The notes under the pieces were generated by a model. The model had not been told where the DNA came from. It was given only the letters and a program-made list of their open reading frames with translations, and did not search any database. 64,000 nucleotides of DNA from Tricholoma matsutake (Eukaryota; Basidiomycota; Agaricomycetes; Agaricales; Tricholomataceae): the NCBI GenBank assembly GCA_026075535.2, contig AP026546.1, positions 6,882,001 to 6,946,000 on the forward strand, given 5' to 3'. Of the stretch, positions 44,734-55,903 are shown in pieces. Position 1 is the first letter of the stretch. Every line of letters starts with the position of its first letter. Made by a program: the position numbers and the translations under genes.

Positions 44734-47358
44734 TGTGTGAGCATGAGAAAAACCCAACTGGTAAACACAAAAGGCAAGCAAAACAACATTTGTCCAACAC
44801 AAATGACAGCACAATCTTTGACTATGGCAACATCACAGATAGTAGCAAAGTGCAAAATCAATCTCCGAAACATACCTTACTTTCATTTCAGGGTGGGCAC
44901 CCACTAGCTGATTCCCATGGTATTCAGTGTCATTCACCATCGAAAGCTTGGGTTCCCAACTTTGTAGGTGCTACATTGCTGCACTTTGATCAAGGCGATC
45001 ATGAGTTCTACTGTAGCACAATGTTAATGTTTTCCAAACCTTGGAGGTCTGGTTTAGATTTGAAACAAAGGGATAAGACCTGGGACGATGCTTTCTCAGA
45101 CCACCCATTTTCTCCACGACAGCTAGAGGTAATGAAGAACATGAACATCCAGTATGAATGTCTTGATGCTCGAGATGATTTCCATGCCCAAATGAAGAAA
45201 GGTGCTCTTTTGGTCCCTGGTGGGCACAACGATCCATTCTATCCAAGTCTCGATGAGATGGTGATCAAAGATTTTGCTGGCATACCAGATGATCCTTTTA
45301 CTAATGTAGCCGTTTCTATCACGAGGGGCAAAAATAAAATGTCAAGGTGCGGTTTGATGAAACATACACAGTGGTCCTTATTGAACCTGGGATGGTCTGA
45401 AATCAGACCTGATTTGCTTTCAGATGAAATCCACCCCTGACTTATGCCTTTCACCCCCTCTGTTAACCAGGCACCCAGTGTCTGGAAAGCTGCGGTTGCT
45501 GCAAAGCATGCAGAAATACTAGAAAATTGTTCATGTCACATGCAGCCAAGCAAACAGTCAAGTGCAGGACCTGCCAGCTTTGTTCTGACTGATGTACGTG
45601 TTGTTGATAAAGTGTTCTTATCAAAGTCATTTACATCCAAGCAATGGCAAAGGGTGATTGATGACATCTCTCTCCAGTTCCATTTCAACAAAGAACAAAA
45701 CCACGCTTTCTGCATCATTGCCAACTATTCATGCAGTCCTGATTCTAGTTCATTGAGAATGTACATTGGTGGGATGGCTGGTACTGAGAAGTCACAAGTC
45801 CTGAAGGCTCTTCTCGCTTTCTTTTCCCTCAAAAAAGAGTCCCATTGTCTTGTCGCTGTGGCCCAAACAGGAAGTGCGGCTGCACTTTTGGGTGGGTCTA
45901 CTTATCACTCAATGTTTGGGATCAATGCTGACAGTTCACAGTCATCAAATGTTCAACTTGCTCAAATCAAATCAAGATTGACAGGAGTGCAATATGTCTT
46001 CCTTGATGAAGTGTCTATGCTGTCATGCAGGGATATGTATTTGATCAGTGAGCAATTAGCATGATTAATGAACTGTCTTGACACCCCATTCAGAGGTATG
46101 AGCATGATCTTCACTGGTGATTTCATGCAATTGCCCCCTGTCATTGGTCATGAGCATGCAGCATTATATAGTCATACTGTTGGAAAAGTTGCCACCTCTC
46201 TTCAAAGTCAAGAAGCAGTGATAGGGAGGCAGCGCATGCAGACCAAGGAAGACACCAAGTTCTGCAAGGCTCTTGAGAATATGCATTACAAGGCCTGCAC
46301 ACCTGATGATATCGCTTTTTTGAACAGTCGAGTGACCAGTGATTTGCCTGGAAGGTCAAGTATAAATGAGGCAAAGTTTTGCAATGTACCAATTGTTACA
46401 ATGCTTAACTCAGTAAAAGATGAGATTAATAGGCTCAGGTCTTTGAGGTTTGCTTCAGAGATGGGGCAAGAATTGGTTGATTTCTATTCTGTGGACACAG
46501 TGGATGCATGAGTAGTGTTGCCTTGACTGACTTGGGGAATTTTTGTATTCTTGAAATAACTTGACACAATGGACTCAGCCTGCTTAGTGTATTGTGTCAA
46601 GCTATTTCAAAAATACAAAAATGCCCCAAGTTGGTCAAGGCAACACTATGCAGGAGGAAGTGCAAGGGTCCACCTTTGACAACCCAGCTGAAAATGGACT
46701 ATTAATCAAAGAAAAACTCCTGAGAGCATCCAGAGTGTACTCTGGGAGCAACTGTGTTGCACCAATACAAAACTCATTCCCCCGAAGCTCTCCTTGTGTA
46801 TTGGCATGCCCCTGATGATATGAGTCAACGCTGCAACAGAGCTGTGCATCACTAAGGGGCAGGAGGCTTTTGTATGACCATGGGAATTTTCATGCAATCC
46901 AGATGGTAAGAGGGTGTTAGAGACCTTGTTTGTTGAGCTAATAGATCCTCCTGCTGTGGTTATGCTAGATGGATTACCTCAAAATGTGGTTCCATTGACA
47001 AAAACAAGTGTTTCTACCTCTTGTCAGCTTCCGGATGATACAACACTCACAGTATCTCATTACCAAGTAGAGGCACTTCCTAACTTTGCAATGACAGACT
47101 ACACCTCCCAAGGAAAGATGAGACCCAACAATCCAGTAGACCTGACTTATTGCCGATCACATCAGAGTTATTATATGGCTTTGTCGAGGAGTGCTAGTGC
47201 TGCAGGTACATCAATATTGGCACCCTTCCATTCATCCAAAATTACTGGAGGTGCATTGGGTGCTCTGCGGCAGGAATTTCAGGAGCTGGAGCTATTGGAC
47301 AATATCACGGCGCTGAGGTTTGAGGGAAAACTTCTGATGAAAATCGTGATGGCAGATT
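44734..47358 (+). pseudogene. Helitron PIF1-like helicase region, split by a MITE
   Basis: Frame 0 resumes after E, as predicted from the 848-bp insertion. A linker (HPLADSHGIQCHSPSKAWVP, VPGGHNDPFYPSLD) precedes the helicase. TGA at 45438 and 46062 stand where homologues have Arg. Motif I reads IGGMAGTEKSQVLKAL; the P-loop GTGKS has become GTEKS, so ATP binding is lost. Motif II is VQYVFLDEVSML and motif III MIFTGDFMQLPPV. After the MITE (46513-46648), LCIGMPLMI, TELCITKGQEAF and FAMTDYTSQGKMRPNN (about 47080) supply the later motifs, and SYYMALSRSASAAGT closes the domain. The helicase normally unwinds donor DNA. Confidence 0.85.
46513..46648. mobile_element. Short MITE, 136 bp, TAGTGTTGCC ends
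   Basis: TAGTGTTGCCTTGACTGACT at the left and its near-complement ending GGCAACACTA at the right make most of the element a hairpin. Flanks TGCATGAG (46505-46512) and TGCAGGAG (46649-46656) are an 8-bp duplication with one mismatch. Same family as 17671-18013, with the central ~200 bp missing. Confidence 0.9.
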
Positions 47359-47366
47359 GCCGGAAT

Positions 47367-48495
47367 TAGGGTGTAACACAGGTACACCCATGGGTGAATT
47401 TAGTGCTTACCACACCTGTACCTGTGTAACCTGTACCCATTCTCACACCACACCTGCAGGTGTGGGTTTTTACCACGGTGTGCCTACATCATGGTGAACC
47501 CGTCTACCACTACCTAATCTACCACTACCATTGTCCCTCCCTCATGTTTCCCCCTTGCACCTTCCTCTCTAGTCACTTGGTCTCCTCTTGATCCCCTCCC
47601 TGTTCTTGTTTTTTGGGTTTTGGGTGCCATTAGCATGACGTGGCATCAGCACCCATCGTTACCAGTAGTTTAGAACCTAAAAAGTAAAGAAAAGTAATTA
47701 GTTAGTTAATGAGAACAAGAACGAAAGAGAAAAAACCTACCATGAGCCCAAATGATGCAGTCATCATTTGGGTCAGGTTTTGGGTGCTGTTAGTGTGACG
47801 TGGCATCAGCACCCATTGTTACCAGTAGTTTAGAACCTAAAAAGTAAAGAAAAGTAATTAGTTAGTTGATGAGAACAAGAACAAAAGAGAAAACCCTAGG
47901 CCCAAATGATGCAGTCATTGTTTGGGTCAGGTTTTGGGTGCCGTTAGTGTGACGTGGCATCAGCACCCATTGTTACCAGTAGTTTAGAACCTAAAAAGTA
48001 AAGAAAAGTAATTAGTTAGTTAATGAGAACTATGAGAACAAGAATGAAAGAGAAAAAACTTACCGTGAGCCCAAACAATGCAGTTGTCATTTGGGTCAGG
48101 TTTTGGGTGCTTAGTGTGACATGGTGCAGCACTCATTGTTACCAGTAGTTTAGAACCTAAAAGGTAAAGAAAAGTAATTAGTTAGTTAATGAGAACAAGA
48201 ACGAAAGAGAAAAAACTTACCGTGGGCCCAAATGATGCAGTCGTCATTTGAGTTGGGTTTTGGGTGCCGTTAGTGTGACATGGCAAGCATACGAGGGTAG
48301 AGGTATGTACCTGGTGGGCACTACACAGCTCCTCACTGTTGGCATTTGGCTGTTGCCGTTGTACCCATGCCAACCCATGACACCGTGAAATGGGTCACGG
48401 TAATCAGCGGGTCAGTAATTTCTAACACCATACCCATACCTGCAGACCCTGTGACCCAAACACCATGGTTTTCACCATACCCGTGTCATTCCCTA
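47367..48495 (-). mobile_element. Element H: 1129-bp non-autonomous hAT-like element, TAGGG ends
   Basis: Perfect 8-bp duplication GCCGGAAT at 47359-47366 and 48496-48503. Ends TAGGGTGTAACACAGGTA and, in complement, TAGGGAATGACACGGGTA. Excision joins MADCRN to SLIALFREHKG in one Helitron frame (1137 bp is a multiple of three). Subterminal parts hold repeated ACCTGTACC/CACCATACCC motifs. The interior is a tandem array of four intron-like modules (47640-48275). Same superfamily by duplication length, but a third terminal-repeat family. Confidence 0.9.
47640..48275 (-). repeat. Tandem array of four intron-like modules (element H)
   Basis: Units of about 150-170 bp begin at GTTACCAGTAGTTTAGAACC near 47660, 47818, 47967 and 48138. 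In minus sense: CAAATGA...TCATTTGGGCCC palindrome-like block, donor (GTAAGT in two units, GTAGGT in one, lost in one), pyrimidine-rich run, TTAACTAACTAATTAC, TTTTTAG, then GTTCTAAACTACTGGTAAC. It is clearly homologous to the modules of A and B although the terminal repeats of H are unrelated to theirs. Confidence 0.8.
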
Positions 48496-48503
48496 GCCGG
48501 AAT

Positions 48504-49440
48504 AGCCTTATTGCATTATTCAGGGAACACAAGGGTCTTGGTTACATGCCTCCTAAGATACATAAAGCAATAAAGTGGAACAAAACTGACCCTTTCCTGG
48601 AATGGGATGGCCCTGACATAGAATGGGCAATTGTTGACAGAAAAGTGAAGCAACAGGGTACAAAGGCAGAAGATTCACTTCAGTGCAAAATGGAAAGTTC
48701 TGCCGCTTCTTCAAAAAATTACCAAACTCCAAAAAATAAAAGCGACCCACTACCAGAATGCCCAAATCCACTTAAGAAGAGGAAGAGGTCAGATACTTTC
48801 TATGGCCCATTAGAAAGGCTGAAAATCACAAAGCTTCAGAATCCAGCCACTGGAAATGGCTCAGAACTGCATCAAGTTAACATACCTTTGGGTACACAAT
48901 GGGCAAACAACAGTTGCGCCTACAATTCTGCTATCACCATCTTATTCAACATATGGCGAGAAGACCCTGACTTTGTCCAAGTCTGTTGGCAGGAACTACA
49001 GTCAGGTATGTTAAATGTTTTATCGGATGGTTTTCAATCACACGAAAGCATGCCTACATTTACTTCCAGGGCACAGTATACGCTGGAACAGATCAGAGAT
49101 CACATGAGGCGTCGTTTGGCAACAACATCAAGGGATTTCACTTTTGGCAAGTACACGAGTGTTGATTCTATTATGAATTAAATACTGACCTCAGCTGAGA
49201 TAGTGACTACTTCTGCCCATTGCTGCCCATACAGCCATGAGGTAGACAGACAAGAATTACAGGGATTCTCACCCCACATTGCATTGCCAAGAGCAGGGCA
49301 CAATCTGCAAGACTATTTGGATGACATTACTACTCCTTCGGGGGCCACATGTCCTGTCTGTAACATAGGCCTGTTGCAAAGATACACTTTCATGCATCAT
49401 CCCCCTCTACTTACTATTGAGTTGAGTCAAGTGGTTTCAC
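48504..49440 (+). pseudogene. Helitron C-terminal cysteine peptidase (USP/OTU-like), first part
   Basis: GYMPPKIHKAIKWNKTDPFL leads to LGTQWANNSCAYNSAITIL, where the N-N-S-C-A-Y box carries the presumed catalytic Cys (about 48915). VDSIMN is followed by TAA at 49179, and the same frame continues to a C-x2-C (TCPVCNIGLLQ) and HHPPLLTIELSQ. The part with the catalytic His lies at 63316-63504, beyond gypsy-2. Peptidases of this kind are known additions to Helitrons in several eukaryotes. The assignment to the ubiquitin-hydrolase fold rests on the Cys and His boxes only. Confidence 0.7.
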
Positions 49441-49892
49441 ATCTTGATGCATGCAAAATAAAATCCTCATGCTATCAAAGTGTAGCATCATTTGGCGTCA
49501 TTTGGTGTCATTGGGCATAATTCAACATAGTAAAATAAAATGAAATTTTATTAGGTAATGGGGTGCTTTCCTAACACTGACAGGTACTGTGAACAGTAAG
49601 TTCCAATGTATTCAGAGGGATGCGCATGTATGCATGTGTTGGTAACAACAATGTACAATATATGTAACATAGTATATAAACCCTAAATATACACCTAGGG
49701 GACCCCAGTTATGTTCTTTTAGGTATTCCACCTACGCTTGTGGTGTGAATGGCCTATCTCAACAAACTTATCTATAAATAACCCCTCACATCAAAACCAT
49801 CAGTTCCCCCATCACACGCGTGCATCCTGCCCCCTTCTTGTAGAGAGAACCTGCACGGTCTTAGCTAGCAGATAGTGGGTGTTGCCCTAACA
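49441..49892 (+). repeat. Gypsy-2 left LTR, 5' third inverted
   Basis: Bases 49621-49892 match the right LTR from its CATGTACGCATGCG region to its CCCTAACA end. Bases 49441-49576 match the first ~140 bp of the right LTR but in reverse complement (the TGTTAGGAAA start is at 49576 reading leftward). About 45 bp (49577-49620) between them are unrelated. Either the LTR start was inverted, or a truncated opposite-strand LTR abuts it. Confidence 0.8.
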
Positions 49893-50804
49893 GAAGAACA
49901 CAACTTCCCATATCAGTGTGCCTTCTCTTACTTGCACATATGTCATTGTTTCACTGTGCCACATCCGATTACCCATCCTTTCTAGTGTTCAAAGGTCCAG
50001 TTTGGTCCGGTTTTTTGACCCCCAAGAGGGGCAACCATGGACCGCAACTGGTCCAAATGGTTGCCCTAATTGGAAGGACTGCAATGATATATAATTACAG
50101 TTACTATATTTTAAATACAACTAATTACAATGCACCCTGCAAGCAGGTACTCGCAGTGGTGAGGAGTCATTCAGAGAGAAAAAAAAGAAAAAAGACAAAA
50201 AAGAAAAAGAAAACATAAAAAACGACCCCACTCCCACATTGGCAGCGAGGGTAGGGTGGTGCTGTTGTTGTTGTCCCCTGCGTTTAGCATCGCCTTCCTG
50301 CATTCAGTGTTGTTGTCCTGCATTCAGTGTTGTTGTCCTGCATTTGGTGTTGTGGTCCTGCATTTGGTGTTGTCATCCCCCGTGTTCATTGTCATTGTCC
50401 CTGCATTATGTGTTGCCCCTGCTTCTTTGTGTCATCTCCTTGCCCTGCTGTGATGCCACGTTGTTGTCCCTGGTATTTGTTCTTCGTCATCATCCCCATT
50501 GTCCCTGCTGTCCATCATCCCCACCATTCTCCATCCCTGTTGCTCATTGTCCCCACCATTTGCCATTGTCAATCTCCCCCCATTCCACTATTGTCAGCAC
50601 CTCCATCTCCCCCCATGAGCAGTGGCTTGCAGGCGGGGTGGTGGCACTGTGTGATGTGGCACCCATTGCTGCCCTGCAAGCAGAGGCTTGCAGCGGCAGC
50701 ATTGGGTAGGTGGCGGTGTTGGGTGTGATCATTGTGGTCCAGAAGGAGCCCAATGCCGCCCTGCGAGCAGCAGCTCACAGCAGCAGCAAAGGCATCATTC
50801 AGTC

Positions 50805-50945
50805 ATTATCAAAATGAAAAGTACCTAAAAAAGAAGAAAGAACTTTTGGTTAGTTAGTTAGTTAGTTAGTAAAAGAAAGGAATCAACAATAAAACAACAT
50901 ACCCTAGGGCCCAAACAACCCTTGTTCATTGTTTGGGCCATATAC
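50805..50945 (-). repeat. Intron-like module in element D
   Basis: In minus sense: palindrome GGCCCAAACAA...TTGTTTGGGCC, donor GTATGTTG, pyrimidine-rich stretch, five CTAA(C) repeats, TTTTTTAG and GTACTTTTCATT. Architecture is as in A, B, C and H, although primary sequence outside the palindrome, branch repeat and acceptor has diverged. Confidence 0.65.
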
Positions 50946-51002
50946 TTTGTGTTCGTTCAGTTGTTGTGGTTGTTTTCATGGAAATGGCATGGTTGGTGTT
51001 GT

Positions 51003-51841
51003 TAGTGTTTTAAGGTCTGGTTAAGTCCGGTTTTTTATGTCTAAATGAGGCAACCGGAACCGCAACCAGTTTAGGACTGATCCATATATTGATGGACTGC
51101 AACCGGACCGCATAGGACCGGTCCATATCGGTCCATGGATAGAAAAAAACTGGTCCAAACTGGTTTTTTGTTGTAAAATCTGTCATGCCAATACAACCTA
51201 TCTGTTTCTCAATAACTATTACCCGGACAATTTAATCGTTATGTGGGCACTTGGACATTGTAATTCCCCGGCGATTTGTTCAGCTTTTAAGAGATTTTGT
51301 TAAGATCTGACTGAGATATGACCAAAATGAAAGTACATTGTATTGCATGTTGTAGTTTGTTGTTTGTAGTTTGGAGTTTGTCGTGTGTAGTTACAACTTG
51401 TCAGGGCTGTTAAATGAATCAAATGCACATCATACAAACATTTATGTATGTTATTCCTTTGCCTTGGATAATGTCCAATTGTGCCCAATATTTTTGTAGC
51501 ACAAGGTATAAGCAGTACAATCACAACTACTCAAATCACGACAAAATACTCACATCAAAATGTATTTGGTCATATCTCTCTCAGTTCTTGACCGTTTTCG
51601 ATGATCCAGGGAGCGAAATTGATGGGATTATGTGTGAAAGTGTGGGAGTATAACCCACGTGACATATGGACCGGTTCAAACCGGTTTTCATCAGTTCAAT
51701 GATTTTCTTCAAAGCAAAAGACTGGCAACTGGACTGCAAAAGACCGGTCCTATAAATTGCCCCCTGGTAAACCAGACTTCAGTTCAGTTCAGTTTGGTTT
51801 TGGTCTTTTTCTGGTTCATAGGACCGGACCTTTAAACACTA
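51003..51841. mobile_element. Element F: 839-bp non-autonomous hAT-like element nested in D
   Basis: Ends TAGTGTTTTAAGGTC and, in complement, TAGTGTTTAAAGGTCCGG. Perfect 8-bp duplication GGTGTTGT at 50995-51002 and 51842-51849. Homologous end to end with element E. Non-coding. Confidence 0.95.
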
Positions 51842-52350
51842 GGTGTTGTTGTTGTGGTCATGGGAAGTCATCTGGGAAAGTGGTGCCACATTTGTTTTTG
51901 GTGAACAAATGTGATCACATGGTAATGAATGGACCTTCAAACACTAATCCTTTTGGCACAAGCCAGAAGTACTTGTATATACATAATCTATGTTTTCTTT
52001 CATAAGCCAACACCAGGCCTCACCTTACATTGCGACCACCAGTGATCGAGAGGCAGTGCTCATCATTAGGACAGCTGCAACCAGACAACTGATTGGATCT
52101 GGTTTAGTCACAATTTACATCACTCTATTTGAACAACTATTTTAGTTACAAGCCAAATTCAGTGTTATCCCCGAGATCAGGCACTGTTGGAAGGGTTATT
52201 GATCTGAAGTGCCAAATTAGGCACCTGACAAACAAACAAACAATTGATGAACAATTGATGAACATCATGTGACCTGTAAACATTTGGAGAGGTCTCAAAG
52301 AACAAGTTTTGAGTCTGTCAAAGAAGTAATTCATCACAGATCTAACAATT

Positions 52351-53443
52351 ATGTCTGAACCCTCAACTTCTAATCCCGGTCCTAATCCTGTTCCCACACC
52401 AGCACTAGAGGCAAAAATTGATGCGCTTATGGCCCAAATGTCACAATTAGTGTCAGTGTTGACAGCATCACAGCCCAGACAAGCAGAAGTACAGCCAGAG
52501 ACAACAGTAGAAAGAGATGATGAGATGGAGGAAATGGTGGAGTGGATGTCGCAGGAGGATGAGATGGCAGAGAAATCTGGAAATGGAAAAGCACACTTAC
52601 CTAAGTATGCGCCCCCGCAAATCTTTGATGGTACCATGGAGAATACAAAATCTTTTATCAGCTCTATAGTATTGTACATCCATGGGAGGAAGCCAGAGTT
52701 TCATACAGCCAAGTCTAGGATTATGTTTGCTCTCTCATACATTCAGGGGGGGGAAGCACAGTTCTGGAGAAATGAGGCTATCAATCAAATTGCCATGGGA
52801 AATAAACCATTTGCAACCTTCAAGGAAAATCTGGAGAGATCAGAGGCACAGTTTGGGGACCCTAATCCAAAGGCGACAGCCAATGCCAAATTAAAACCAT
52901 GCACCAAGGTTCCCTAACAGCAGATGAATTTATTTTGCAGTTCAAAGCAGAAGCTTCACAGACGGATATGGGAGAAGCAGCATTGGTAGAATTTTTGAAA
53001 GCAGGATTAAATACCTCTTTATTCAAGTCTATCTACTGACTACCTTCTATGCCTGGGAAGTTGGATGAGTGGTATAATTGGGTGATGTGCCTTGACTAGC
53101 AATATCAGCAGGAACAGGCAGAATTGAAGTTGATGTATGGAAGTAGTGAATTTGGAAAGCCGTCAGGAGGAAAGTCCAAGAAAGGAAAGGCACCTCAGGT
53201 GCAAACTCTGAGGGCACAGCCACCAGCCATGGCAGTGACACCTATGGTAGCGGAGTTAGCAGCACCAGATGCTATGGAGGTTGATCAAGCAGGGAGATGA
53301 GCCCCACTTGAATGTCTTAACTGTGGACAGTTAGGACACATTGCTAGGAATTGTAGGCAGAAAAAAAAGATTAGGGGAGCTACAATCAAGGAAGTAAAGC
53401 TGGAGGAAGACAGGCAGAAGAATTTTGTGGAAGAGTCCCAGTG
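52351..53443 (+). pseudogene. Gypsy-2 Gag remnant
   Basis: ATG at 52351 gives MSEPSTSNPGPNPVPTPALE, a helical segment, an acidic stretch (DDEMEEMVEWMSQEDEM), then Gag-like GGEAQFWRNEAINQIAMG. A frameshift near 52905 moves to a frame with LTADEFILQFKAEASQTDM, TGA at 53038, TAG at about 53098 and TGA at 53299. A zinc knuckle CLNCGQLGHIARNC lies at about 53312-53353. Several stops follow residues where Arg is expected. Non-functional. Confidence 0.75.
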
Positions 53444-53971
53444 AAGGTTTCCCCATTGGTGACCCAGAATTGTTACAATGTATTAGTATCTGAGGAAACC
53501 CAGAGCAAACCAGAAAAGGAAATCGAGGAGGAGTACAAGTGTTGCAAATCACATGACAAAGAAAATTGCCAAGCACTATTTCCGAAAACCCCTAAATTCT
53601 TTATTCACTCTGTGCGAATAGAACCTGAAATCACCTTGACTGTGGGATTGAAGACAGTGGACATGCATGCAGCGATTGATGTGGAAGCGTTGCTTGATAA
53701 TGGTGCTACAGGATTATTCATTAATCAGTCCTTAATTACCAGAAATGGTATTAACACATGCAAGCTGGTGCAACCTACCCATGGTTACAGAAGAAATTGA
53801 TTGGAAAACTGGGAAAGTACACATGACTTGTTGTCCTAAGGAATGTAATGTGTATGGGAGGAAGATGAAGAAGGAAAAAAGGAAAAAGAGAGAGAAAGAA
53901 CATCTAAGGAAGTATTCTGTTATGATAGAGGAAGTGGAGGATGAGGAAATGCCAAATGGGGAAGTTCTGAT
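53444..53971 (+). pseudogene. Gypsy-2 protease remnant
   Basis: VEALLDNGATGLFINQSLIT aligns with ALLDSGATGLFIDSHLV of gypsy-1. The catalytic D-S-G has become D-N-G, which should abolish activity. A ~60-residue deletion or frame change near 53780 removes the region after VQP, and EIDWKTGKVHMTCCPKECN aligns with EVDWRTGEVTMSRCPSRC. The frame then enters MITE G. Confidence 0.75.
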
Positions 53972-54274
53972 TAGTGTTTCAAGGTCCAGTTGGGTTGCAG
54001 TCTTTTGCAGTCTTTTTAAAATTTAAACTGCCTCCTACTACCTCAAACAATAAGATAAAATCATGAAAATATTTGAGCAGATAGATCTGGCCAAAGACTG
54101 GGGGGCCATCTCTGGAACATAAGGATTCTGGTCTGTGATTGTCAATATAATCACAAAATTTAATCATGGATAGAGAAGTGAAAATAATGGGGGGTCCTCT
54201 CTCTGATGAAATGATTTCATCCAGTCATTGCTGAGATACAGCAAAACAGCAAAAGACTGGACCTTGAAACACTA
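53972..54274. mobile_element. Element G: 303-bp MITE with TAGTGTTTCAAGG ends
   Basis: TAGTGTTTCAAGGTCCAG at the left and its complement ending CCTTGAAACACTA at the right. GTTCTGAT (53964-53971) and GTTCCGAT (54275-54282) are an 8-bp duplication with one mismatch. The gypsy-2 frame 0 becomes frame 2 after 311 bp, as observed. Internal sequence is AT-rich and non-coding. Confidence 0.9.
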
Positions 54275-54282
54275 GTTCCGAT

Positions 54283-55609
54283 CATGATCAAGAAAGAAGA
54301 GCAGAAGCAAACCTTTAGAGCAATTTGTGGAGGACAGTCATGGGACAAGAATATTGTGAATGTGGAGAAGCCAGTGGAGGAGTGGGTGCCAAAAGTGTAT
54401 CATGAATATCTGTCAATGTTCCAGAAGAAGGAGTCTGAGTGAATGCTGGTGAGGAAGCCATGTGATCATGCGATCAAGATGAAGCCAGGGTTTGTGCTGA
54501 AGAAGTCGAAGGTATATCCGTTATCTCCGAGGGAACAAGAAGAAGTGGATGCATTCCTGAAGGAGCAATTGTGCAAAGGATACATACGACCTTTGAAATC
54601 ACCGCAGACATCACCAATATTCTTCATACCAAAGAAAGATCAGAGGAAGAGGATGTGTACAGATTATAGGTATCTGAATGAGTGGACAGTGAAGAATGCA
54701 TACCCCCTGCCATTGATCTCAGAAATAATTGACAAGGTGGGAAAAGCCAAGGTCTTTACAAAATTGGATTTATGATGGGGATAGAACAATGTAGGAATAA
54801 AGAAGGGAGATGAGTGGAAGGCTGCATTTGCCATGCATCAAGGATCCTTCGAGCCACTTGTCATGTTTTTTGGGATGACTAATAGTCCCCCGACCTTCCA
54901 AAATATGATGAACAACATTTTCAAGGATGTAATAGACAAAGGCGTGGTAATAATATTCATTGACAACATTCTGATATTCATGGAGGATGAAGAAAATCAT
55001 GAGGTGATAGTGCAGGAGGTGCTATGGAGGTTAGCAGAGAATGATCTATTTTTGAAACTGGAGAAGTGTGTGTTTGGGGCAGGATTATTGATCGGCCCTG
55101 ACAGGATCAAAATGGATCCAATCAAGGTACAGGTGATCACAGATTGGCTTGCGCCCACCCGCATCAAAGAGGTTCAAGCTTTCTTGGGACTCACAAACTA
55201 CTATCATCACTTTGTGCATAATTTTTCCAAAATTGCCACACCCTTACATAACCTTATGCGAAAGGGAGTAGTGTGGAGGTGGGGAGAGAAGCAGCAGACA
55301 GCATTTGAGGAGTTGAAGAGGAAGTTTGTGGAGGGACCAATATCAGCCCCAGTAGAGTTCACACACCCTTTACGAGTGGAATCAGATGCATCCGACTTTG
55401 CTACTGGAGCAGTATTATCAATGCTGTGTGAAGATGACAAATGGCATCCTTGTGCATATTTGTCCCAAGGGTTGAATGATGTGGAGAGGAATTATGATGT
55501 GCATGACAAATAGATGTTGGGGATAATACAAGTGTTGGAGGCATGGAGACATTACTTGGAGGGATGTATGCATCAGATTGAGATCTGGATGGATCATCAA
55601 AATCTGCAA
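54283..55609 (+). pseudogene. Gypsy-2 RT and start of RNase H
   Basis: One frame throughout. SESE-like segment then TGA at 54440; [14 protein letters not shown] aligns with RKPWDHAIELTPGA of gypsy-1. [54 protein letters not shown] follow. TGA at about 54773 and TAG soon after lie in the LDL-WG-NN motif. The active site reads IIFIDNILIF instead of YLDD, so the polymerase is dead. RNase H begins RVESDASDFATGAVL, with TAG at 55511 replacing the Glu codon of HDKEML, and stops at WMDHQNLQ where the DDE element is inserted. Confidence 0.85.
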
Positions 55610-55903
55610 TAAGATAGGCGACATGCATTTCCAGCATCCCTTATGTAAGCAAAACATATCACTTTCTGCAACGTCCAATGTGCACAACACATCACTCTTT
55701 TAGGCTTTTAATAATCAGAGAAATGTAGCTATGATATCTATTGTTAACTCTCTGCAAAAACATTTCAGGATTTATCCCTCTTGACGGAGTAGTGAGGTCT
55801 ACAAAATGAGGTTTACAATTTTTTGTGAAAAGGCTTTTTGAAGCTATTGGACTAGATTGCCACCGCTTCTAAAATATACCCTCACAACATTTGGCCAGGT
55901 CAC

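Larger units (their letters stand above)
49983..51946 (-). mobile_element. Element D: hAT-like element in the gypsy-2 leader, host of element F
   Basis: It starts TAGTGTTCAAAGGTCCAG and ends GGACCTTCAAACACTA. ATCCTTTC (49975-49982) and ATCCTTTT (51947-51954) are an 8-bp duplication with one mismatch. Without F it is about 1.1 kb. Contents: a GTCCTGCATT-type minisatellite (about 50285-50420), GAGC...GCTC or AAGC...GCTT hairpins (about 50140, 50618, 50675, 50760), one intron-like module (50805-50945), and F at 51003-51841. There is no transposase. Confidence 0.85.

Noticed and set aside
50239..50728. Cys/Pro/His-rich frames up to 156 codons in element D
   Set aside because: They read through a GTCCTGCATT-type minisatellite and C-rich tract; composition, not selection, keeps them open.
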